A stretch of DNA of 12,477 bases from Desulfobacterales bacterium (lineage in GTDB: Bacteria; Desulfobacterota; Desulfobacteria; Desulfobacterales; JASFBJ01). The position numbers and the translations under genes were made by a program. Shown here in pieces: positions 1-7,479 of this stretch (position 1 is its first letter; every line of letters starts with the position of its first letter). The notes beneath the pieces are model-generated. The model made no database searches. It had not been told where the DNA came from and worked only from the letters and a program-made list of their open reading frames with translations. The stretch covers positions 1-12,477 of the forward strand of contig JASFBJ010000081.1 of NCBI GenBank assembly GCA_030149585.1, read 5' to 3'.

Positions 1-419
1 TTCAAACCACGCTGACCACCACTGTACCACGCATAACAATTCTGGTCAGAAAATCTTATGGCGGGGCAGTCCCGATTTTTACGATGAAGCCGTATTCAAC
101 AGACTATGTTTATGTCTGGCCGACTGCTGAACATTGTCCCATGGGGGCTGACAGCGCAGTGGCGATCATTTATAACCGGCAAATTGCGCAATTGCCACAA
201 GAAGAACAACTGGCCTTTTCAGAAGAGAAAAAAAGAGAGTATTTCAAAATTCATATTGATCCTCTGGAAACAGGAAAAAATATGCGTCTGGATCTATTTG
301 ACGATATTATTGATCCAAGACAAACTCGTGAAATCATAATTAAAACATTAAAAATTGCTAAAAATAAAGTTCCTTTGATTCCAATTCCGGAAAGAAAACA
401 TGCCAATCGGCCGGAATAA
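1..419 (+). CDS. Acyl-CoA carboxylase carboxyltransferase subunit, C-terminal 138 residues (5' end outside window)
   Basis: This is the 3' end of a carboxyltransferase (CT) gene whose start lies upstream of the window. The reading frame is open from base 3 to the TAA at 417-419. It encodes the end of the C-terminal crotonase-like CT domain: the RKSYGGA oxyanion loop (bases 48-68), then the VWPTAE motif near the CoA/biotin site, then the usual acidic/basic tail. Over its whole length it matches the end of the CT gene at 1292-2965; by hand count 34 of 419 bases differ, changing only 3 of 138 residues (QL for EM, A for P). It is therefore one of two recent copies of the same CT, and there is no sign of a frameshift or decay in the visible part. 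The crotonase gene follows after 32 nt. Family assignment is secure; the substrate is unknown. Confidence 0.93.
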   Translation, partial: QTTLTTTVPRITILVRKSYGGAVPIFTMKPYSTDYVYVWPTAEHCPMGADSAVAIIYNRQIAQLPQEEQLAFSEEKKREYFKIHIDPLETGKNMRLDLFDDIIDPRQTREIIIKTLKIAKNKVPLIPIPERKHANRPE

Positions 420-451
420 ATCAGGCATAACTTATAATATGGGGGTAGCAA

Positions 452-1231
452 ATGGACCTTTTATATGAAGTACAAGATCATATTGCGATTATTATGATCA
501 ACAGACCAGATGTTCGTAATTGTCTTAATGATGAGGCTATGAAGGGGATAATTGATTCTTTGGACAAAGCGCGTAAAGATGATGATGTAAGGGTTATAAT
601 TATACGGGGACAAGGCGATTTTGCTTTTTGTGCCGGGGCTGATTTAAGCATGCTGGGCGAGATGCAGGCCGGCAGTATTATAAAACTCCGTGAATATTTA
701 AAGGAATACGGCAAGTTGATGAAAGCTTTGGCAAATGCCGGTAAACCAACCATTGCTGCGGTGCAAGGCTATGCTTTGGCGGGCGGTTGCGGTTTGGCTG
801 TGGCTTGTGATTTGACCTTTGCATCGGAAAAGGCTAATTTCGGCATCCCGGAAATAAACGTGGGGTTCTGGGGGATGATGATTACAGCACCGATTTTCAA
901 GGCAGTTGGAATGAAAAAGGGACTGGAACTTTTTTATACCGGCCGCCATATTGATGCTGTTGAAGCTGAACAAATCGGAATGGTTAACAGGGTGTTTCCA
1001 CATTCGGATCTATTTCCTGAAGTCATGAAATTTGCCGCAGGCCTTGCAAAAAAGAGCCCGGTAGCCATTAAAATGGGCAGGGAGGCTTTTTACAAGTCCA
1101 GAGATATGGAGTATGATAAGGCTTTAAGTTATTTAAGTGAAATGGTAACAATTCTTGCCGGCAGTGATGATTGCGCTGAAGGAGTTGCAGCCTTTAAAGA
1201 AAAAAGAAAGCCGGTCTGGCAGGGGAAATAG
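452..1231 (+). CDS. Enoyl-CoA hydratase/isomerase family protein (crotonase fold, methylglutaconyl-CoA-hydratase-like active site)
   Basis: This is a 259-residue single-domain crotonase, the usual length. The start is supported by GGGGG at 441-445. Oxyanion-hole segments are visible at residues 60-64 (CAGAD) and 106-115 (GYALAGGCGL). Classical enoyl-CoA hydratases carry two catalytic Glu. The first position (GGGCEL in rat mitochondrial hydratase) is Gly114 here. The second is kept as Glu134 in the FGIPEI segment. The Gly at the first position recalls LiuC-type 3-methylglutaconyl-CoA hydratases, which act on products of a biotin carboxylase; that comparison is from memory. The gene sits between two near-identical CT genes and upstream of the biotin carboxylase, so it probably hydrates an unsaturated CoA ester made or consumed by that carboxylase. 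Isomerase, hydrolase or decarboxylase activity cannot be excluded. Family is sure, reaction is inference. Confidence 0.93.
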   Translation: MDLLYEVQDHIAIIMINRPDVRNCLNDEAMKGIIDSLDKARKDDDVRVIIIRGQGDFAFCAGADLSMLGEMQAGSIIKLREYLKEYGKLMKALANAGKPTIAAVQGYALAGGCGLAVACDLTFASEKANFGIPEINVGFWGMMITAPIFKAVGMKKGLELFYTGRHIDAVEAEQIGMVNRVFPHSDLFPEVMKFAAGLAKKSPVAIKMGREAFYKSRDMEYDKALSYLSEMVTILAGSDDCAEGVAAFKEKRKPVWQGK

Positions 1232-1291
1232 GTTTTAATTTATATTTTTCAGGGTATGAAATGCATTAGATAAAACTAAAACAGGAGGCTT

Positions 1292-2965
1292 ATGAGCAGC
1301 AAGACAGAGAATTATTCAATTAATACGACTAAAGACACTTTGGCCCAAAAAAAGGCACAGGCTAAGGGTAAAGGCCTTTCCTTTCGACCCTATGTGGAGG
1401 ATGTCAGAACCAGGCTGGCAAAGGTTCAAGCTGAAAAAGAGAGGATAAAGAAACCTGCCAGTGAAAAACTGTATAAAAGGCAGAGGGCTAAAAATAAGCT
1501 TACTGCCAGGGAAAAACTGGAAAGTTTGTTTGATGAGGGAACTTTTACGGAACTTAGTATATTTGCTGAATCCCAGTTGACCCAGTTGGGAATGGATCAG
1601 TATAAAACCCATGCAGACGGGATCATAACCGGCTTTGGCGAGGTTGAAGGGCGCAGTGTCTGTGCTTATGCTACCGATTATGCGGTTTTAGCAGGTTCTA
1701 CTGGTGAAGGGCATTCCATGAAAGTGCGTAATATTACCCGCATGGCCGGTGAAATGCGTGTGCCGATTATAACTTTTCTGGATTCAGCAGGTGCGAGATT
1801 GCAAGAGGCAATTCAGAGTCTTAGATATATGGTTGACGGGTTTTATATGCAAAGTGTTTATTCAGGGGTGATTCCGCAAATTTCCGTTGTTTGCGGAGGT
1901 TGCGCCGCTGGTCAGGCTTACGGCCCTTTGATGACTGATTTTATAATTATGACCAGGGATAACGCCAATATGTGGCTGGGCGGCCCCAGGGCAACTGCTG
2001 CTGTAACCGGTGTTGAGGATATTTCTGATATTGGCGGGGCTGATTATCATATGAAGCATACAGGCGAATGCCATTTTGCCGTAGATAATGATCCTGCGGC
2101 TATAGAAAAGGTTAAAGAACTGCTGCGCTATCTGCCTTTACATAATAAAGACAAGGTTCCCTTTAAAGAGCCTGCTGATGATCCATTGCGTAGCGAGGAA
2201 AAGCTGCTGGATATTTTGCCTAAAGACCCGCGGCGCTCTTATGATATGCACGATGTCATTAAGCTGATAGTTGATGATGGAGAATTCCTTGAAGTTCAAG
2301 ATGGCTTTGCTAAAAACGGAATTGTCGGCTTTGCCCGTTTTGACGGCCGGGTCTGCGGAATTGTAGGAGGCAACCCTTCCTATTTAAGCGGCTGCATGGA
2401 ACCTGATTGCACTGATAAATTCACACGCTTTATCAGCTTTTGTGATTGCTTTAATATTCCTTTGATTTTTCTGGTGGATATGCCGGCTTTGCTGGTAGGG
2501 GATTATTGGGAGAGAAAAGGAATTATTCGTCATGGAACCAAACTGCTTCAAACCACGCTGACCACCACTGTACCACGCATAACAATTCTGGTCAGAAAAT
2601 CCTATGGCGGGGCAGTCCCGATTTTTACGATGAAACCATACTCAACCGACTATGTTTATGTCTGGCCGACTGCTGAACACTGTCCCATGGGGGCTGACAG
2701 CGCAGTGGCGATCATCTATAATCGGCAGATTGCAGAAATGCCACAAGAAGAGCAACTGGCCTTTTCCGAAGAGAAAAAAAGAGAGTATTTTAAAATTCAT
2801 ATTGATCCTTTGGAAACAGGGAAAAATATGCGCCTGGATCTTTTTGACGATATTATTGATCCAAGGCAAACCCGTGAGATTATAATTAAAACATTAAAAA
2901 TAGCCAAGAATAAGGTTCCCCTGATTCCAATTCCGGAACGAAAGCATCCTAATAGGCCGGAATAA
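1292..2965 (+). CDS. Acyl-CoA carboxylase carboxyltransferase subunit (PccB/MccB/GcdA superfamily)
   Basis: This 557-residue cytosolic subunit moves carboxyl groups between carboxybiotin and an acyl-CoA. AGGAGG at 1283-1288 supports the start. A Lys/Arg-rich N-terminal stretch of about 65 residues, longer than usual, precedes the conserved LTAREKLESLFD segment at about 70-81. The N-terminal CT domain carries the oxyanion loop DSAGARLQEA at 164-173, with AG where propionyl-CoA carboxylase has GG. The C-terminal domain carries GIIRHG (410-415), RKSYGGA (435-441) and VWPTAE (457-462). The Asp that follows GGAY in propionyl-CoA carboxylases (Asp422 of Streptomyces PccB) is Pro443 here, so a substrate other than propionyl-CoA is likely. 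The biotin carboxylase and carrier directly downstream complete a three-part enzyme. No membrane GcdB-type subunit is present, which favours an ATP-driven carboxylase over a sodium-pumping decarboxylase. The last 419 bases are nearly repeated at the window start. Confidence 0.95.
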   Translation: MSSKTENYSINTTKDTLAQKKAQAKGKGLSFRPYVEDVRTRLAKVQAEKERIKKPASEKLYKRQRAKNKLTAREKLESLFDEGTFTELSIFAESQLTQLGMDQYKTHADGIITGFGEVEGRSVCAYATDYAVLAGSTGEGHSMKVRNITRMAGEMRVPIITFLDSAGARLQEAIQSLRYMVDGFYMQSVYSGVIPQISVVCGGCAAGQAYGPLMTDFIIMTRDNANMWLGGPRATAAVTGVEDISDIGGADYHMKHTGECHFAVDNDPAAIEKVKELLRYLPLHNKDKVPFKEPADDPLRSEEKLLDILPKDPRRSYDMHDVIKLIVDDGEFLEVQDGFAKNGIVGFARFDGRVCGIVGGNPSYLSGCMEPDCTDKFTRFISFCDCFNIPLIFLVDMPALLVGDYWERKGIIRHGTKLLQTTLTTTVPRITILVRKSYGGAVPIFTMKPYSTDYVYVWPTAEHCPMGADSAVAIIYNRQIAEMPQEEQLAFSEEKKREYFKIHIDPLETGKNMRLDLFDDIIDPRQTREIIIKTLKIAKNKVPLIPIPERKHPNRPE

Positions 2966-3007
2966 AATATTTTTTTTTATTATCTTATAATTTATGAAAG
3001 GTGAATA

Positions 3008-4363
3008 ATGTTTTCTAAAATTCTTGTAGCAAATAGAGGTGAAATAGCATTACGGGTGCTGCGAACATGCAGGGAGATGGGCATTAAAAGCGTTGCTGTT
3101 TATTCAGATGCGGACGAGACCTCGATTCACAGACATTACGCTGATGAGGCGGTCAATATTGGACCTCCTCTGGTACGTAAAAGCTATCTAAATGCTGACA
3201 GGATTCTTGAAGAAGCTAAAAAAATGGGAGTTGATGCGATTCATCCTGGATATGGATTTTTATCTGAAAATTCTGCGTTTTCGCAGGCATGTGAGGATAA
3301 TAATATCAAATTTATAGGGCCTTGCGCAAAAGCAATGGATCTTTCCGGAGAAAAAATTACAGCACTTAAAATTGCCGCTGAAAACGATGTGCCTTTAACT
3401 CCTGGGAGCGATGGTGCTTTAGCCGACAAAGAAGAGGCTGTTAAATATGCCCAAAAAATAGGATATCCTGTTATTTTAAAGGCATCCGGCGGTGGTGGCG
3501 GGCGTGGCATGAAAATAGCCAATAACGACCAGGAGTTGATTGATAATTTTTCAATTGCCAGGGGCGAGGTCATGGCGGCTTTTAATAATCCTGACATTTA
3601 TGTAGAAAAATATTTACAAGCCCCGCGTCATGTTGAGTTGCAGGTTCTGGCTGATGAACATGGCAACTGCATTCATCTTGGTGAACGCGAGTGCAGTGTT
3701 CAGAGAAATTATCAGAAATTAATTGAGGAAGCCCCCTCTCCCTTTCTGGATCCGCAATTACGCAAAAAAATGGGGGATGCGTCTATTAAACTGATAAAGG
3801 CTGTTGGATATGCTAATGCCGGTACAGTCGAGTTTCTTGTTGATGCTGATAAAAATTTCTATTTTAATGAGATTAATGCCCGCTTGCAGGTTGAACATCC
3901 AGTAACAGAGATGGTTTATGGCCTGGATCTTGTGAAACAGCAGATTAAAATTGCCCAAGGCGCAAAGCTTGAAATAGAGCAGAATCAGGTTCAACCCTCG
4001 GGCTGGGCTTTTGAATGCAGAATTAATGCTGAAGATCCCGCCAATAATTTTATGCCCATGCCGGGTAAATTCACTGAACTGAATATGGCTGGAGGTATCG
4101 GGGTTAGAACTGATACTCATATTTATCAAGGATATGAAATTCCTCCTTTTTATGATTCTTTGATTGCCAAACTGCTGGTGTGGGGTGAAACAAGGGTTGA
4201 TGCTGTCAGGCGGATGGTAAGAGCCTTAAATGAATTCAAGATCAAAGGTTTGCCGACCACTATCCCGTTTCATCTGAATGTTATGAATGATGCTGATTTT
4301 ATTGAAGGTAATATTTCCACAAAATATATTGATACACACCCTCAACTTTTAAAATTTGATTAA
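3008..4363 (+). CDS. accC: Biotin carboxylase subunit of acyl-CoA carboxylase (AccC family)
   Basis: This ATP-grasp enzyme carboxylates the biotin of the carrier protein using bicarbonate and ATP. Its 451 residues match free-standing AccC, with no fused biotin domain as in PccA/MccA alpha chains. Everything expected is visible: the N-terminal start FSKILVANRGEIA, Lys158 before the glycine-rich ATP loop at 161-168, HVELQV at 208-213, Glu288 and the catalytic block NARLQVEHP at 290-298 (Arg292, Glu296), and Arg338 in ECRINAED. A C-terminal biotin carboxylase domain follows. The start has AAAGGTG at 2997-3003. It lies 42 nt after the CT gene and 38 nt before the carrier gene. It is the only biotin carboxylase in the window and probably serves all the CT subunits here. 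Function is secure; the downstream acyl-CoA substrate is not. Confidence 0.96.
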   Translation: MFSKILVANRGEIALRVLRTCREMGIKSVAVYSDADETSIHRHYADEAVNIGPPLVRKSYLNADRILEEAKKMGVDAIHPGYGFLSENSAFSQACEDNNIKFIGPCAKAMDLSGEKITALKIAAENDVPLTPGSDGALADKEEAVKYAQKIGYPVILKASGGGGGRGMKIANNDQELIDNFSIARGEVMAAFNNPDIYVEKYLQAPRHVELQVLADEHGNCIHLGERECSVQRNYQKLIEEAPSPFLDPQLRKKMGDASIKLIKAVGYANAGTVEFLVDADKNFYFNEINARLQVEHPVTEMVYGLDLVKQQIKIAQGAKLEIEQNQVQPSGWAFECRINAEDPANNFMPMPGKFTELNMAGGIGVRTDTHIYQGYEIPPFYDSLIAKLLVWGETRVDAVRRMVRALNEFKIKGLPTTIPFHLNVMNDADFIEGNISTKYIDTHPQLLKFD

Positions 4364-4401
4364 GCTGTTAGACAAAATCGCAAAAAAATGGAGGAAAAAT
4401 T

Positions 4402-4653
4402 ATGAGCGAAAACATTTACACTATTATTTCACCACTATCTGGAACCATGTATCGCAGGCCAAGCCCGGATGAGCCACGTTTCGCTGAAGAGGGCGACGAG
4501 GTTAAGGAAGGCGATGTTGTCTGCATCGTAGAATCAATGAAAGTATTTAATGATATTCGGGCTGAATATCCTGGAACCATAAAGAAATTTCTTGCTGAAA
4601 ATGAAGACGCTTTGATGATTCATCAGCCTCTTGTAGAAGTGATAAAAAAATAA
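4402..4653 (+). CDS. Biotin carboxyl carrier protein, short AccB type
   Basis: This is an 83-residue biotinyl domain and little else. It lacks the long Ala/Pro-rich N-terminal linker of E. coli AccB (156 residues). The biotin attachment motif is ESMKVFNDI, with Lys47 as the biotinylated residue; Ser and Val replace the more common Ala and Met around it. The segment YRRPSPDEPRF (17-27) corresponds to the protruding thumb that is characteristic of AccB carriers and lacking in many other biotinyl and lipoyl domains. GGAGG at 4390-4394 supports the start. The gene is 38 nt downstream of the biotin carboxylase, so the two work together. It is the only carrier in the window and would be shared by several CT subunits. 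A lipoyl-domain identity is unlikely given the Met-Lys motif and the context. Confidence 0.93.
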   Translation: MSENIYTIISPLSGTMYRRPSPDEPRFAEEGDEVKEGDVVCIVESMKVFNDIRAEYPGTIKKFLAENEDALMIHQPLVEVIKK

Positions 4654-4818
4654 AACTTTCAGGCATTCTTCATTTATCGGTTGCACTTTTTAGATCTTGT
4701 TTTTCGACTGGTTTCAATGCTCAAACGCTGGAACCAGTATGGTGTGCATTCCCATGATAGAGCGTGGGAATGAGAAAAACTGTAAAGGGTTAAAAAAAAG
4801 GGGGAGGTAAAGAGTAAA
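4654..4818 (+). other. 165-nt intergenic gap with two inverted repeats; possible start of a new transcript
   Basis: No open frame of interest is seen. The gap holds an inverted repeat with 7-bp arms (4707-4713 and 4732-4738) and a 10-bp stem at 4747-4772. It ends in the strong ribosome-binding site GGGGAGG at 4801-4807 for the next gene. It is the longest gap in the window, so it is the likeliest place for a transcript boundary. I see no convincing -35/-10 pair and no T-run directly after either stem. Confidence 0.5.
4690..4787. repeat. Palindromic intergenic repeat, copy 1
   Basis: This stretch contains two palindromes. ACTGGTT (4707-4713) pairs with AACCAGT (4732-4738). CATTCCCATG (4747-4756) pairs with CGTGGGAATG (4763-4772), with one G-T wobble and a 6-nt loop. 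Its pieces recur in shorter form at 12159-12220: GAT(C/T)TTGTTTTT, CTGGTT, and AGCGTGGGAA(T/C)GAGAAA. Palindromes of the GTGGGAA(C/T)G type are, to my recollection, common as dispersed repeats in environmental bacteria. A role as a transcript-end or processing hairpin is possible. Confidence 0.55.
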
Positions 4819-6240
4819 ATGGCAGGTATTATATCTTATGGCGGCTATGTACCTTTTTATAGATTGAGCCGCAAGGAAATTGTTCGGGCATGGGGAAGTG
4901 GTATGCCCAAAGGCGAGAAAGCTGTTGCAAGTTTTGACGAAGACAGCATTACTATGGCGGTTGCAGCTGCACAAAACTGTATTAAGGGCATTAATAAGGA
5001 AGATATTGAGGGGCTCTATTTTGCTTCTACTACTTTCCCCTATGCTGAAAAACAGTCTGCGGCAATTGTGGCTGAAGCCCTTGGGCTAACAGCACAGGTG
5101 CGAACCATCGATATTTCAAATTCATTACGTGGCGGAAGCTTGGCTTTGATCACCGCGCTGGATGCGGTTAAAGCCGGATCGATCTCTAAGGCCCTGGTTA
5201 TTTGTGCTGATACTCGCATGGGATATCCAAAAGGGGCCAATGAAAATACCTATGGCGATGGCGCTGCGGCCTTGCTGATAGGCGATACTGATGTGGCTGT
5301 TGAGATTGATGCAGTTTCATCGGTTACAGCAGATATTTTGGAAACCTGGCGTTCTTTTGGAGAGGTTTTTTCACGCCAGTCCGAAGGAAGATTTAGTCGT
5401 GAAGTCGGCTATACCAAAATATTTCCAAAAGCAATGATTCAGCTTTTAAAAGAACACGGTCTGGCAACCACTGATATTGCTAAACTGGCTTATAATGCTC
5501 CGGATGCTGGTCAGCATCGTTTGGTAGCTAAAAAAGCGGGTTTTGATCTAAAAACCCAGGTCCAGGATCCATTACTTGCCAATATTGGTAATACCGGGTC
5601 GGCTATGGCTTTAATGATACTGATTTCAGCTTTGGAAAAGGCCAAGGCCGGTGAAAAATTGCTGCTGGGATCCTATGGTGATGGTTGCGATGTTCTTCTT
5701 TTACAGGTCACTGAAAATATTGCCGCTCTCAAAGATAATAGGGGGATTGATTTTTATCTGAACTGTAAAAAGAGTATGGATAATTATATGAAATATCTAT
5801 TGTGGCGAGAGTTAATTCAAACCGAACCAGCGCCAAGACCACCTCAGCCGATGGTTTCACCACCTTCTCTGGAGCGGGATCGGCAATGGGGAATGGCCTT
5901 GCGTGGGTTTAAATGCATGGAGTGTAATTTTATTCAATTTCCAGCCCAAATGGTCTGTACTAATTGCGGTGCCGTTGATAAGCGGGAACCCTATGAGTTT
6001 TCAAGCCGGATTGGCAAGTTAACTACCTTTTCCCATGATAATCTGGCTGCGGCAATAGATCCACCAACTACTATTTGCGCCGTTGATTTTGAAGGCGGAG
6101 GCCGCATTATGTGCGATATGACGGACCGTGACCTTGAGGAAGTAAAAGCCGGGATGGATGTTGAAATGACTTTCAGAAAAATTCAGGTTGTCACGGGAAT
6201 ACATAACTATTACTGGAAATGTGTTCCCCATCGAGGATAA
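4819..6240 (+). CDS. HMG-CoA-synthase-like protein fused to a DUF35 Zn-ribbon/OB-fold domain, catalytic triad apparently lost
   Basis: This is a 473-residue fusion. Residues 1 to about 305 form a thiolase-superfamily HMG-CoA-synthase-like fold, recognisable from the start ISYGGYVPFYRL, YGDGAAALLIG (145-155) and IGNTGSA (256-262). A proline-rich linker (about 336-350) follows. Then comes a DUF35 domain: a zinc ribbon with Cys366, Cys369, Cys380 and Cys383, and an OB-fold from about 388 to the end. Aligned by eye to archaeal HMG-CoA synthases, the catalytic Glu is Thr71, the nucleophilic Cys is Leu103 (NSLRGG) and the His is Asn226 (YNAPDA). HMG-CoA synthesis is therefore unlikely. DUF35 domains bridge thiolases to partner enzymes and bind CoA, and a thiolase gene follows after 25 nt, so the likely role is a structural or CoA-binding partner of that thiolase. 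GGAGG at 4803-4807 supports the start. Confidence 0.9.
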   Translation: MAGIISYGGYVPFYRLSRKEIVRAWGSGMPKGEKAVASFDEDSITMAVAAAQNCIKGINKEDIEGLYFASTTFPYAEKQSAAIVAEALGLTAQVRTIDISNSLRGGSLALITALDAVKAGSISKALVICADTRMGYPKGANENTYGDGAAALLIGDTDVAVEIDAVSSVTADILETWRSFGEVFSRQSEGRFSREVGYTKIFPKAMIQLLKEHGLATTDIAKLAYNAPDAGQHRLVAKKAGFDLKTQVQDPLLANIGNTGSAMALMILISALEKAKAGEKLLLGSYGDGCDVLLLQVTENIAALKDNRGIDFYLNCKKSMDNYMKYLLWRELIQTEPAPRPPQPMVSPPSLERDRQWGMALRGFKCMECNFIQFPAQMVCTNCGAVDKREPYEFSSRIGKLTTFSHDNLAAAIDPPTTICAVDFEGGGRIMCDMTDRDLEEVKAGMDVEMTFRKIQVVTGIHNYYWKCVPHRG

Positions 6241-6265
6241 AAAACGATTCAGGAGGATATCGTAA

Positions 6266-7435
6266 ATGGAAAGTATAAAGGATAAAGTATCAATTATCGG
6301 GATGGGATGTACCCGGTTTGGCGAACGCTGGGAGTCTTCTGGACATGACCTTATTGTTGAAGCTGTTCAGGAAGCATATAAAGACGCCGGTATTGAGCAA
6401 AAAGATATCCAGGCGGCCTGGGTGGGAACAACCGGCTCTGGCCGGACAGGACAGTGCCTGGCTGAAGCTTTGAAAATGCATTATATACCGATTACCAGGG
6501 TGGAAAATGCCTGCGCTACCGGTTCGGATGCCTTTAGAAATGCGTGTTATGCGGTAGCTGCCGGTGTTTATGATGTTGTCTTGGCGGTTGGGTTTGAAAA
6601 GCTGAAAGATACCGGCTACAGCGGCCTTGAATTAAAAAATCCAATGACTTCCAATCGTACACAAACATTAACAGCACCTAGTGAATTCGCTTTACTGGGC
6701 ACTGGTTATTTCAGCAAATATGGTCTTAGCAATGAGGAAGGCAAGTTGATGCTGGCAAAAATTTCCGCTAAAAGTCATCTAAACGGAGTCAAGAGCCCTA
6801 AAGCGCATTTCAGAAAGGCGGTTTCTGTTGAAACAATTCTTAATGCACCGATTATTGCCTGGCCACTGGGACTGTTTGACTGCTGCGGAGTCAGTGATGG
6901 TGCGGCTGCTGCCATAATTTGCCGCAGTGATATGGCCAAGAGCTTTAGAGATGATGCGGTTAAGGTCAAATCCCTTCAGATCTGTGTCGGCAGTAAATCA
7001 GGTTTTTTGCGCAGCGATTATGGATTTTCCCATGTGGAAGAATCTTTCAGGGCTGGTAAGGCTGCCTATAAGGAAGCAGGCATTTCAGACCCATTTAAAC
7101 AGATCAGCATGGCTGAAGTGCACGATTGCTTCAGCATAACCGAAGCTGTTATTATGGAGGATCTTCAGTTTTGTCCCAGGGGCACTGTAAAACAATATGT
7201 TGATGATGGCGCTTTTGAGGCTGACGGAGAATTGCCGGTAAATATTGATGGTGGTCTTAAATGCTTTGGTCATCCCATTGGGGCAAGCGGGTTGAGAATG
7301 CTATATGAAGTTTATAAGCAGCTTCAGGGCAAAGCAGGGGATCGTCAGCTTAAAAATCCGGAATTAGGATTAACCCATAATCTTGGCGGGTTTCCAGCAG
7401 GCCCCACAATAAGTGTTATTATTACTGGAAATTAG
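6266..7435 (+). CDS. Thiolase of the SCP2/archaeal type, probable partner of the DUF35 fusion protein
   Basis: This 389-residue, full-length thiolase cleaves or forms beta-ketoacyl-CoA. The nucleophilic Cys83 lies in ENACATGSDA. His286 lies in AEVHDCFSITEA and His336 in CFGHPIGASG. The second Cys of classical biosynthetic and degradative thiolases (CxG near the C-terminus) is absent; HNLGG (371-375) takes its place. This pattern fits the archaeal/SCP2-like group, which often works with a DUF35 protein. AGGAGG at 6251-6256 supports the start. The preceding gene encodes a DUF35 fusion, so a complex like BbsA/BbsB (benzoylsuccinyl-CoA thiolase of toluene degraders) or like the archaeal thiolase/DUF35 assembly is likely. 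A retro-aldol role like Ltp2 is less likely, because Ltp2-type proteins lack the nucleophilic Cys that is present here. The substrate is unknown. Confidence 0.92.
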   Translation: MESIKDKVSIIGMGCTRFGERWESSGHDLIVEAVQEAYKDAGIEQKDIQAAWVGTTGSGRTGQCLAEALKMHYIPITRVENACATGSDAFRNACYAVAAGVYDVVLAVGFEKLKDTGYSGLELKNPMTSNRTQTLTAPSEFALLGTGYFSKYGLSNEEGKLMLAKISAKSHLNGVKSPKAHFRKAVSVETILNAPIIAWPLGLFDCCGVSDGAAAAIICRSDMAKSFRDDAVKVKSLQICVGSKSGFLRSDYGFSHVEESFRAGKAAYKEAGISDPFKQISMAEVHDCFSITEAVIMEDLQFCPRGTVKQYVDDGAFEADGELPVNIDGGLKCFGHPIGASGLRMLYEVYKQLQGKAGDRQLKNPELGLTHNLGGFPAGPTISVIITGN

Positions 7436-7479
7436 CCCAATTATATATAATTTTCAGATTGCCGGAAAATCTAAATAAC

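Noticed and set aside
1..419. A truncated pseudogene of the carboxyltransferase
   Set aside because: The truncation is at the window edge, the frame is intact, and almost all differences from the other copy are silent, so a functional gene is more likely.
1239..1252. 14-base identity (TTTATATTTTTCAG) with 12147-12160
   Set aside because: It is short, AT-rich and in spacer DNA, so a chance match is plausible and no further structure is shared around it.
2652..2885. Open frame in a second + frame, repeated at 106-339
   Set aside because: The similarity of the two frames is only a by-product of the duplicated carboxyltransferase gene. Silent changes in the real frame cause many residue changes in this one, showing no selection on it.
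1292..4653. Sodium-pumping glutaconyl-CoA or methylmalonyl-CoA decarboxylase
   Set aside because: Such systems need a membrane beta subunit and no biotin carboxylase. Here a biotin carboxylase is present and no membrane subunit is visible, though one outside the window cannot be excluded.
4747..4772. CRISPR repeat or intrinsic terminator
   Set aside because: It occurs once here with no regular spacing, and no T-run follows the stem, so it is treated as a palindromic intergenic repeat.
4819..6240. Genuine HMG-CoA synthase of a mevalonate pathway
   Set aside because: The three catalytic residues appear replaced (Thr71, Leu103, Asn226), and neighbouring genes are catabolic, with no other mevalonate gene in sight.
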